From contig JABEVI010000141.1 in the NCBI GenBank assembly GCA_013044085.1, positions 1 through 13,736 of the forward strand: DNA of 13,736 nt, in the 5' to 3' direction. Shown one piece after another: positions 1 to 6,473 of this stretch; the stretch's first letter is position 1, and each line of letters opens with the position of its first letter. Made by a program: the position numbers and the translations under genes. This DNA comes from Steroidobacteraceae bacterium. Lineage in GTDB: Bacteria; Pseudomonadota; Gammaproteobacteria; Steroidobacterales; Steroidobacteraceae. The notes beneath the pieces were generated by a model, which was given only the letters and a program-made list of their open reading frames with translations, was not told where the DNA came from and did no database searches.

Positions 1-2762
1 CCCAGATTCTCGACCAGACCGACCGTCGCATGGATGACGGCGAGCATGTCGCCGTTGACGGTCATATCCTTCACGAACGAGCGATCGATCTTGATCATGT
101 CGAACGGATAGTCGCGCAGCATGCCGAGCGAGGACGTGCCGGTCCCGAAATCGTCCATCGCGAGCTTCACGCCGAGACGCCGCAGTTCGTGCATCAGCGA
201 CAGAGTCGCCTTCGGATCGCGCACCACCTCACGTTCGGTGACCTCGAGTTGCAGACATTCCGGCGGCAACCCCGTACGGTTCAGCGTCTCTTTCACCCGT
301 TCGAGCAAGCGGCGCCCCAGGGCGAGTTCGGCCTGGGAAATGTTGACGCTCACGGTCCGGGGCGCGGACGCTTCGGCGGCGGCGCGCCAGGCGACCAGCG
401 CCTCGCAAGCCTGGCGCAGCACGAAGTCGCCGATCGCGACGATCAAATCCGATTCCTCGGCGATGGGAATGAATTCCGATGGACTGATGGGCCCGACATC
501 CGGATGATTCCAACGCACCAAGGCTTCGGCCGAGACGATCCGACCCGTATTCAACTCGACGATCGGCTGATAGACGACCGACAGTCCGTGCTCGGCGAGC
601 GCTCTGCGCAGGCTCGTCTCGATCGTCACGTGCCGGCTCAAGCGCGTGTGCATGGCCTCGTTGAACACGACCGAACAGGCGCGGCCGGCGCGCTTCGCCT
701 CATACATCGCCACATCGGCGTTGCGCACGACCTCCTCGGCGCTCGAGCGGCCATGATCGCTCGTGACGATGCCGATGCTCGCGCTCGAATGCACCTCCCG
801 GCCGCCGACGTCGTAGAGCGGCGCCAGCGTGTTCAGCAGACGCTCCGCGATCACTTCGGCGTCGGCCGGGCTCTGCAGGTCGTTGATGAGGATCAGGAAT
901 TCGTCACCCCCGAAGCGGCCGACGAGATTGCCGCATTCGACGGCACCGATCGAGTCCCCGGTGCGCAGCGCCGTGCGCAGGCGCCGACCGATCTGCCGCA
1001 GGAGCTCGTCACCGGCCGTGTGCCCGAGGGTGTCGTTGACGAGCTTGAATCGATCGAAGTCGAGGAACAGCACCGCGTAACGCGCCTGTACACCGCGTTG
1101 TACGCGGTCGATCGCGGCCTGCAGCGCCTCCATGAAGCGGGCGCGATTCGCGAGCCCGGTCAGCTTGTCGCGGCGCGCAGCCTCCGAGAGCGCCGCCTCC
1201 AGCGCCTTGCGCTGCGAAATATCCTGAACGATCGACCAAACCACCGCGCGGCCGCCGGCATCGGTCATGCGGATTCCGGACAACAGGGCGGCAAAACGGC
1301 TGCCGTCCCGGCGCCGGCACTCGGTTTCGTACGGACCGTAGCGACCGGATCCACCGCCCGGCGCGGATACCGGCTCCGCCTCGGGAATGGCGCTCGTCGC
1401 AACGTCCTGGTAACTCCGTTCGAGCAGTTCCTCGCTGCTGTAGCCGCTCGAGGCAAGGAGCGCTTCGTTCACCTGCATGAAACGGCCGCTCTTCGCATCA
1501 CTGAGCGCGATTCCGACCGGTGACAATTCGAACAGGGAGCGGAACTTCAGTTCGTTCTCGCGCAGCACCGACTCGGCCAGCTTGCGCGCCGAGATGTCCA
1601 GATCGATCCCCGCCATGCGCAGCGGCCGCTGTGCCGCGTCCCGCTCGATCACCTTGCCGCGAACCAGGATCCAGATCCAGGCGCCGGCCGCGTGGCGCAG
1701 ACGGAATTCGTGCACGAACATTCCCTGATCGCCGCGCCGGAACAGCACGAACGCCCGCCGCAATGCATACCAGTCATCCGGATGCACCAGAGCGCGCCAG
1801 GTGCGGCCGTGCAGAGGATTCATGTCGACGGCGCGGCAACCGAGCATCGCCGCCGTACGATTGCAGATGATCGACGAGCCGGAGCTGAAATCCAGCTCCC
1901 AGGTGCCGACGTCCGCGCCCTCGAGGATCGTCGCCTGACGGCGCCGCTCGTCGGCCAACGCCCCGGCGGCCCGCAGCGCCGCGGCGGCGCTCGCGATCGC
2001 CGCCTCGGCATCACTCATGCCCCGCAGGCGGACCCGATAGACGATGAACCCGAGCAGCATGATGAGCAAGCCGGCGGGCGCGATGCCGATCAGGGCAAGA
2101 TTGCGCGCGGCCGCGAGGCGCGCAACATAGACGCGCGCGTCGACGTCGACCCCGATCGCGCCGATTTGACGGCCTTGCCGGTCCCGCAGCGGAGCCCAGC
2201 CGGTCATGAACGTGCCCCAGGCATCGCTCAAGGGCTCCTGGGTTGCGGCGGCGACGCCCGGATGGCGTCCGTCACCGAGCGCCTCCTGCATCGCCGGGTC
2301 ATGGCCGTCGTATTTTTGCCAGACTCCGGACTGATCGTCGACGCCGCGACGCCGGTCGAGCTTCGGGTCGGCGGCGTCGAGAATGAATCGCACCTGCCGG
2401 CCGTCGCGCACCACCGTATAGATGTAGTGGATCTCCGGCACGGCCTTGCGCATCCGGCGCAGCGGCGCGACCGCGCGTCGATATTGGGGATCGTTGATCT
2501 CATCGGGTCGACGGATGCTCGACTGCGCGCTCGGATCGACGAGCGCCGCGGCCGCCTCGGCGAGACTGATCAAATGATCTTCGTAGTTCAGGCGGATCGA
2601 ATCGCGCGAGGTCAGCGCGGGCCCGGCGACTCCGGCGATCACCACGCACAGCGCCGCCGCGGAAATCCCCAGCGACTCCCACAGCGCCCGGCGCCGGCCG
2701 GCGATGGCGGCGGGCGGCTGTCCCAGGGACTTCGATCGGTCCTGCTCGCTGGATGTATGCAC
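1..2762 (-). CDS. Membrane-anchored PAS-PAS-GGDEF-EAL c-di-GMP enzyme (3' end cut off by window)
   Basis: Predicted inner-membrane sensor that makes and/or breaks cyclic di-GMP. About 920 codons are visible; the C-terminal end of the EAL domain lies beyond the left edge. Order seen: TM1 about 31-50, a periplasmic sensor region about 51-220, TM2 about 222-243, a coiled linker, PAS 1 about 280-395 (ends in a PAC-like DISARK stretch), PAS 2 about 405-525, GGDEF from about 531, EAL from about 715. GGDEF is intact at residues 618-622 (bases 897-911). EALVRW starts at E746, and DDFGTG at D870-D871. The residues visible are those of active enzymes, so both activities are possible. The start is GTG at 2762: the frame has a stop at 2787-2789 and no ATG before TM1. 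No clear Shine-Dalgarno is seen. It is divergent from the HDOD gene and shares a CRP-type site with it. The I-site RxxD is displaced from GGDEF by an insertion. Confidence 0.93.
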   Translation of the reverse strand, partial: MHTSSEQDRSKSLGQPPAAIAGRRRALWESLGISAAALCVVIAGVAGPALTSRDSIRLNYEDHLISLAEAAAALVDPSAQSSIRRPDEINDPQYRRAVAPLRRMRKAVPEIHYIYTVVRDGRQVRFILDAADPKLDRRRGVDDQSGVWQKYDGHDPAMQEALGDGRHPGVAAATQEPLSDAWGTFMTGWAPLRDRQGRQIGAIGVDVDARVYVARLAAARNLALIGIAPAGLLIMLLGFIVYRVRLRGMSDAEAAIASAAAALRAAGALADERRRQATILEGADVGTWELDFSSGSSIICNRTAAMLGCRAVDMNPLHGRTWRALVHPDDWYALRRAFVLFRRGDQGMFVHEFRLRHAAGAWIWILVRGKVIERDAAQRPLRMAGIDLDISARKLAESVLRENELKFRSLFELSPVGIALSDAKSGRFMQVNEALLASSGYSSEELLERSYQDVATSAIPEAEPVSAPGGGSGRYGPYETECRRRDGSRFAALLSGIRMTDAGGRAVVWSIVQDISQRKALEAALSEAARRDKLTGLANRARFMEALQAAIDRVQRGVQARYAVLFLDFDRFKLVNDTLGHTAGDELLRQIGRRLRTALRTGDSIGAVECGNLVGRFGGDEFLILINDLQSPADAEVIAERLLNTLAPLYDVGGREVHSSASIGIVTSDHGRSSAEEVVRNADVAMYEAKRAGRACSVVFNEAMHTRLSRHVTIETSLRRALAEHGLSVVYQPIVELNTGRIVSAEALVRWNHPDVGPISPSEFIPIAEESDLIVAIGDFVLRQACEALVAWRAAAEASAPRTVSVNISQAELALGRRLLERVKETLNRTGLPPECLQLEVTEREVVRDPKATLSLMHELRRLGVKLAMDDFGTGTSSLGMLRDYPFDMIKIDRSFVKDMTVNGDMLAVIHATVGLVENL

Positions 2763-2841
2763 GGGTTGTTTGGCCTGAAAGTGGATCTATCGGCCGGCCG
2801 GGCGCGCACATGCGTCAAATGGGCCGGTCGATGCGCAAAAT

Positions 2842-2857
2842 TGTGACCCGCCTCACA
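2842..2857. promoter_or_regulatory. CRP/Vfr/Clp-type binding site in the divergent promoter region
   Basis: The gap 2763-2890 between two divergent c-di-GMP genes contains TGTGA-CCCGCC-TCACA, an exact match to the two half sites and the 6-base spacer of the CRP family consensus. Its centre is 2849.5, exactly 41.5 bases before the A of the HDOD ATG at 2891. That is the class II activator position if transcription starts at the ATG. A weak -10-like GATAGC lies at 2879-2884. The site is about 87 bases before the GTG of the leftward gene. Identification as a regulator site is by motif only. Confidence 0.6.
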
Positions 2858-2890
2858 GGGCATTGGCGCTGCGCGGCCGATAGCTGGTCC

Positions 2891-3784
2891 ATGACGGAAT
2901 CAAACTCACCGCCACCCCTCCCGATCGAGCACGAGCAGATCCTTCGGGCAGCGGCGGCGACCGGCACGCTGGGCCCGAGCGCCCACTCCGGGCCGCGGTT
3001 GATGGCGATGCTCTGCGATCCATTGGTCGCAGCCCGCGATCTGGTGACCCTGATCGAGAAGGATCCGGCGATGTGTGCACGCGTTCTGCGCGTCGCGAAC
3101 TCACCGTACTACGGCCTGGCTCGCGCGATTCGCACCATCGGCCGCGCACTGTTGGTCCTTGGCCTGGATGCGGTGCGCGGCATCGCGGCCGCCGCCTGCC
3201 TGGATCGTACGATGTCGCGCGCCGGCACCGACATCGCGGTGGACCTGCAGGCCCTGACCCGTCACAGCATCGCGACCGCCGCCGCGGCCGAGATGCTCGC
3301 GATCAGTCGCCGCGAAGCGCCGCCAGCCGAGGCGTTCATCGGCGGCTTGCTGCATCATCTGGGCGTTGTCGTGCAGCTACGTATCGATCCTTCGGCCATG
3401 CGGGCGATCGTGCGCTCGCGGCACGCCAATCCGGAGGCCGGCATCCGCGACCTCGAAGGACAACACCGAATCGTGGGTCACGAACAATGCGTCGCGGTCA
3501 TCTTCGATGCCTGGCATCTGCCCGACTCGCTGGTGGCCGCCTCCAGGCATCACCACGAGCCGCTCGAGGCGCCGCTCGCACACCGCAAACTCGCCGCCAC
3601 GGTGAATCTCGGCGCACACCTTGGGCTTGCCTGCGGCTATGCCTTCGGCCTGGAGACGTCGGCGGGCACGCCTCATGCCGGCGCCTTGTCGGTACTGGGC
3701 ATGGGTCCGGAGGATCTGGCCGGCATCAGGACCGAGGCAATGGAGCGCGTGGCGCAGTTGCAACGCGCGCTGCTGGACGTATGA
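2891..3784 (+). CDS. HDOD domain signalling protein
   Basis: A 297-residue cytoplasmic protein that is essentially one HDOD domain, a non-catalytic relative of HD hydrolases used as an output or scaffold module in signalling. The hallmark block is residues 55-96, with EKDPA, RVLRVANSPYYG and the following LGLDAVR. GLLHHLG at 152-158 stands where HD phosphodiesterases have an HD metal pair (HH here), and an HHH cluster lies at 220-222, consistent with a degenerate metal site. No receiver, GGDEF or other partner domain is attached. I chose ATG 2891 because upstream in-frame ATGs (2810, 2819, 2831) would place the CRP-type palindrome inside the gene; no good Shine-Dalgarno precedes any of them. 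The downstream GAF-GGDEF-EAL gene starts 22 bases after the stop, so the two are probably cotranscribed. The HDOD protein may be a partner or output of that enzyme; this is inferred from context. Confidence 0.9.
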   Translation: MTESNSPPPLPIEHEQILRAAAATGTLGPSAHSGPRLMAMLCDPLVAARDLVTLIEKDPAMCARVLRVANSPYYGLARAIRTIGRALLVLGLDAVRGIAAAACLDRTMSRAGTDIAVDLQALTRHSIATAAAAEMLAISRREAPPAEAFIGGLLHHLGVVVQLRIDPSAMRAIVRSRHANPEAGIRDLEGQHRIVGHEQCVAVIFDAWHLPDSLVAASRHHHEPLEAPLAHRKLAATVNLGAHLGLACGYAFGLETSAGTPHAGALSVLGMGPEDLAGIRTEAMERVAQLQRALLDV

Positions 3785-3806
3785 ATCGCGGCAAGGCGCA
3801 GTACCG

Positions 3807-6029
3807 ATGACATTGAAATCCGCGAGCCACAAGCTGCCGCTTGTCGACTCGATCCATGATTCCTACGCCCAGATCGCGGCCGGACTGCTCGACGGTCTAA
3901 GCGGCCTTTGCCTGCTCGACGCGGCCATGCAAACCCGTGGCGAATCCGGCGCCCTCACGGGTGCCGCGGCTGCCGCCTGGCTCGATCGGCTCGGATGGCC
4001 CGAGCAAGCCGAGCTTTCGCCCGTGGCCACTTCCTTGAGTCGCGGCCAGTGGGCAACGGCCATGCCGCTCGCGGACAGTGCCGGGCAATTGCTCGGCGTG
4101 CTTTGTGCACAACAGGCACGGCCGGGCTTGCCGCCGAATCCGACGGCCTACGCGCAGGACATTCAGCGTCGCCTGCGGCCCTTGCTCGACTGTGTCCATC
4201 GCGAGCTGGCGACGACACCGGTATCCCGCTCGCGCCTGCACTCCCTCACGGAACGCACCGCCGAACTGGAGTGGCTGTTCGACATGACGACCCGTTCGCG
4301 CGCCGCGAGCGGTGAGCCCTGCGTGTTGAAGGCCCTGATCAATGAATCCGTACAGCGCCTCGGTGCCGGCTATGGCGCGCTCTGGGTTCCCGACAAGCGC
4401 GTATTGATCGAGCGCTCCAGCGGGACAACGGCGGGCGAGTCGCTACGCGCCACCTGGGAGGGCACCCGGCAGCACCTGCTCACCTGGGTGCAGCGCCAGA
4501 AACGTCCCTTGCTCGTCAACGGCGGCGCCCGCAGCCCCGGGCAGGTCGGGCGCGCGAAAATGCTCTGCAGCCCGATGCTCAAACGCGGCGGGCAGGTCGC
4601 CGGGGTGCTGGCGTTCTTCAACCCCAACGAGGCGGCGGACTTCTCGCAGCGTCACGTCTTCGTGGCCCGCCATCTCGGACGGCAGGCGATGAGTCTGCTG
4701 GAAACACAGTTCGACCTCATGACCGGGCTTTATACCCGCGACGGACTCGACCAGGCCTACGCGCAAGTCTGCGGCGTCGAAGGCGATGCGGACCGCAGCG
4801 TGCTGTACATCGACGTCGATCACATGCATGTCGTCAATGAACTCCACGGCTTCGAGGTCGGCAACGAAGTGATCGCACGCATCGCCGACCTGCTCGCGCC
4901 ACCGCTGCTGCCCGAGGGCTGCCTCGCGGCGCGCATCGCCGCCGACCGCTTCGCGATCGTGCTGCCGGGCGCCGATACGCGAAATTCGGCCGAGATCGCC
5001 GATGAGCTCAGACACACCGTGAGCCGGCTGCCGATCGGACCGGCCGGCAGCGCCGTCGAACTGTCGATCAGCTGCGGCGTCGCCACGCTGGTCGCGATGC
5101 CGCAGGGTCTGGACCGGGCGATCGCCGCCGCGGAGCTGGCCTGCAAGACCGCCAAGACCCGCGGCCGTGACCGCACCGAACGCTACAGCGCCGACGACAA
5201 CAGCATGATGCGCAGGCATCGCGACGCAATCGCCGTCGGCGATCTGCGCACGGCGCTGCGCGACGACCGCCTGGTGCTGTTTGCGCAGCGCATCGCTCCG
5301 TTGCGCAACCCGGGCCTTCCCGGCGGCTATGAGATCCTGCTGCGCATGCGCGGCGATGACGGCCAGGCGCTGCCGCCCGGCCCCTTGATCGAGGCGGCGA
5401 CACGCTACCAGCTCCTGCCGACGATCGACCGCTGGGTGAGTCAGCGTGCGCTGCAGATGCTCGCCCCGTACGCTCGAATGCTCGGCAGTCGCGGCATCAG
5501 CATGTCGATCAACGTCTCCGGTCAGTCGATCGGCGATTCGAGCTTCGTCGGCCACCTCGCCCAGCAGTTGAAGGAGGCCCGCCTGCCGGGCGACTGCGTG
5601 AACATCGAGATCACCGAACAGGCCGCGGTGACCAACTTCGCGAAGGCGAACCAGATGATCCGCGCCCTGATCAACCTCGGATGCAGCATCGCGCTCGATG
5701 ATTTCGGCACCGGCGCGAATACGCTCATCTATCTGAAGAACCTGCAGGTATCCCGCGTCAAGATCGACGGTGGATTCGTGCGCGACGCGGCGAGCAACAG
5801 AAGCTCCCGCGCAGCCGTTCGCGCGATCGTCGAACTCGCCACCGAGATGTCGATCGACACGGTCGCCGAATACGTGGAGACCGCGGAAATCGCCGCGGAT
5901 ATGCGCTCGCTCGGCGTCGACTATGCGCAGGGCCACGCCTTTGGCGAACCGGAGCCGCTCGACGCGCTGCTCACGACACTCGACGCCGACGAGTCCCGGC
6001 GCCTGCACCGCTTGTTCCTCGAAACCTGA
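3807..6029 (+). CDS. GAF-(degenerate GGDEF)-EAL protein, probable c-di-GMP phosphodiesterase
   Basis: A 740-residue soluble protein. Residues about 15-140 resemble a divergent GAF-like sensor (beta pattern around AMPLADSAGQLLGVLC). A helical linker is followed by a clearer GAF domain at about 150-300. The GGDEF domain (about 305-480) has AADRF at 378-382 in place of GGDEF, so it should not make c-di-GMP. The EAL domain (about 490-740) keeps the metal and catalytic set: E509 (as EIL), N569, E601 and E604, D631-D632 in DDFGTG, K652, E688 and Q708. It is therefore probably a phosphodiesterase, perhaps tuned by GTP bound to the dead GGDEF fold as in Caulobacter PdeA (CC3396). ATG 3807 has AAGG about 10 bases upstream. 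The same frame is open back to 3621, but that part overlaps the HDOD gene and is not typical of the family. A hairpin follows two bases after the stop codon. Confidence 0.93.
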   Translation: MTLKSASHKLPLVDSIHDSYAQIAAGLLDGLSGLCLLDAAMQTRGESGALTGAAAAAWLDRLGWPEQAELSPVATSLSRGQWATAMPLADSAGQLLGVLCAQQARPGLPPNPTAYAQDIQRRLRPLLDCVHRELATTPVSRSRLHSLTERTAELEWLFDMTTRSRAASGEPCVLKALINESVQRLGAGYGALWVPDKRVLIERSSGTTAGESLRATWEGTRQHLLTWVQRQKRPLLVNGGARSPGQVGRAKMLCSPMLKRGGQVAGVLAFFNPNEAADFSQRHVFVARHLGRQAMSLLETQFDLMTGLYTRDGLDQAYAQVCGVEGDADRSVLYIDVDHMHVVNELHGFEVGNEVIARIADLLAPPLLPEGCLAARIAADRFAIVLPGADTRNSAEIADELRHTVSRLPIGPAGSAVELSISCGVATLVAMPQGLDRAIAAAELACKTAKTRGRDRTERYSADDNSMMRRHRDAIAVGDLRTALRDDRLVLFAQRIAPLRNPGLPGGYEILLRMRGDDGQALPPGPLIEAATRYQLLPTIDRWVSQRALQMLAPYARMLGSRGISMSINVSGQSIGDSSFVGHLAQQLKEARLPGDCVNIEITEQAAVTNFAKANQMIRALINLGCSIALDDFGTGANTLIYLKNLQVSRVKIDGGFVRDAASNRSSRAAVRAIVELATEMSIDTVAEYVETAEIAADMRSLGVDYAQGHAFGEPEPLDALLTTLDADESRRLHRLFLET

Positions 6030-6030
6030 G

Positions 6031-6055
6031 GCCGCCGCGCATCGAGCGCGGCGGC
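6031..6055. terminator. Intergenic hairpin between convergent genes
   Basis: GCCGCCGCGC and GCGCGGCGGC form a perfect 10-bp GC stem with a 5-base ATCGA loop. It lies between the stop of the rightward EAL gene (6029) and the stop of the leftward small gene (6063), so it could act for both strands. There is no T tract on the + side and only a short TTT on the - side, so it is not a canonical intrinsic terminator. Confidence 0.5.
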
Positions 6056-6062
6056 GCCGACA

Positions 6063-6281
6063 TCAGGCAATCGTGTTGACGATTCCGCCGAGGATGGCTG
6101 AGGTCATGGCACTCAACGAACTCGCCGCCGAGGTTGCGGCCGCGACGCTCGCCGCAACGGCACCCTTGCCGCCGCTGCCGTCACCGTCGCCGTCCGCGCC
6201 CCCGGCCTTCTTCTTCTGTGTCGGCAGGGTGAATAGAGAACTGGATGCCAACGCGTTGGCGGATTGAATCATGGATGACAT
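6063..6281 (-). CDS. Small orphan protein, Asp-Gly core and hydrophobic Ala/Ser-rich tail
   Basis: I do not recognise this 72-residue protein. It starts MSSMIQSANALASSSLF, followed by a basic KKK (residues 23-25). Then come a Gly/Asp-rich stretch at about 27-40 with DGDGDG, and a tail at about 41-72 rich in Ala, Ser, Thr and Gly that ends GGIVNTIA. The tail could form a hydrophobic or amphipathic helix. DGDGDG fits the pattern of a DxDxDG calcium loop but could be a simple linker. It has no classical signal peptide and no cysteine. Coding support: an AGGAG box five bases before ATG 6281, and GC-rich third positions in the frame. The gene stands alone, 184 bases downstream of the aminopeptidase stop, and converges on the EAL gene. 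Whether it is secreted, membrane-active or structural cannot be told from the sequence. Confidence 0.72.
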   Translation of the reverse strand: MSSMIQSANALASSSLFTLPTQKKKAGGADGDGDGSGGKGAVAASVAAATSAASSLSAMTSAILGGIVNTIA

Positions 6282-6286
6282 GGGAT

Positions 6287-6291
6287 CTCCT
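6287..6291 (-). promoter_or_regulatory. Ribosome binding site of the small orphan gene
   Basis: AGGAG reads on the minus strand with a five-base spacer to ATG 6281. It fixes the start and rejects the longer upstream reading frame, which would begin inside the aminopeptidase gene. Confidence 0.7.
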
Positions 6292-6320
6292 GGTTGCGCA
6301 CCCAACGCCCGGCGCCTGCA

Positions 6321-6367
6321 CGGCAAATGCTTGCCGCCCACGGTCGCCCATGGCCGCCCTCGCGGCC
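6321..6367 (-). repeat. Two short perfect hairpins in the leader of the small gene
   Basis: CGGCAA-ATGC-TTGCCG (6321-6336) and GGCCGC-CCTC-GCGGCC (6352-6367) are perfect 6-bp stems with 4-base loops, 15 bases apart. They lie 30-86 bases upstream of the AGGAG box. They could structure an mRNA leader. Their chance occurrence in GC-rich DNA is not negligible. Confidence 0.35.
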
Positions 6368-6404
6368 GGCCCTTGCCGCCGCCTCGGCCATGCCCGTCAC
6401 CGGG

Positions 6405-6424
6405 ATTCGCGCGAATGTGCACAT
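6405..6424. repeat. Two overlapping perfect palindromes, candidate operator
   Basis: ATTCGCGCGAAT (6405-6416) is a perfect 12-bp palindrome. It overlaps by two bases ATGTGCACAT (6415-6424), a perfect 10-bp palindrome. Both lie in the 184-base non-coding gap (6282-6465) between the aminopeptidase stop and the small gene. Adjacent dyads of this kind suggest a binding site for a dimeric regulator; no known family consensus was recognised. Confidence 0.4.
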
Positions 6425-6457
6425 GATGAATGGTTCCAACCGGTACACCCGGATGGA

Positions 6458-6473
6458 AGCAGCTTTCATGCCA
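6458..6473 (-). promoter_or_regulatory. Sigma-54-like promoter box
   Basis: The minus strand reads TGGCATGAAAGCTGCT. This matches TGGCACGRNNNTTGCW except at the sixth and twelfth bases, with GG and GC at the -24/-12 spacing. It overlaps the aminopeptidase stop codon and would start a transcript near 6447, with a leader of about 165 bases to ATG 6281. A single 16-base match is weak evidence. Confidence 0.3.

Noticed and set aside
30..1523. Long + strand open frame (497 codons) antisense to the PAS-GGDEF-EAL gene
   Set aside because: The opposite strand shows clear GGDEF, EAL and DDFGTG motifs in frame. The + strand translation is Arg/His/Asp-rich with no domain, typical of a GC-rich shadow.
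1692..2846. Long + strand open frame (384 codons)
   Set aside because: Antisense to the sensor and PAS part of the same leftward gene; no recognisable domain and biased composition.
4443..6008. 521-codon minus strand open frame under the GAF-GGDEF-EAL gene
   Set aside because: Mirror image of the EAL protein coding frame, His/Arg/Asp-rich without motifs.
6160..6205. DGDGDG as an RTX calcium-binding repeat
   Set aside because: There is only one short run, no GGxGxDxUx nonapeptide repeats and no type I secretion genes nearby.
6063..6281. Small gene read as a double-glycine-leader bacteriocin
   Set aside because: A GG precedes the hydrophobic tail, but the leader lacks the usual LSxxEL pattern and no transporter or immunity gene is adjacent.
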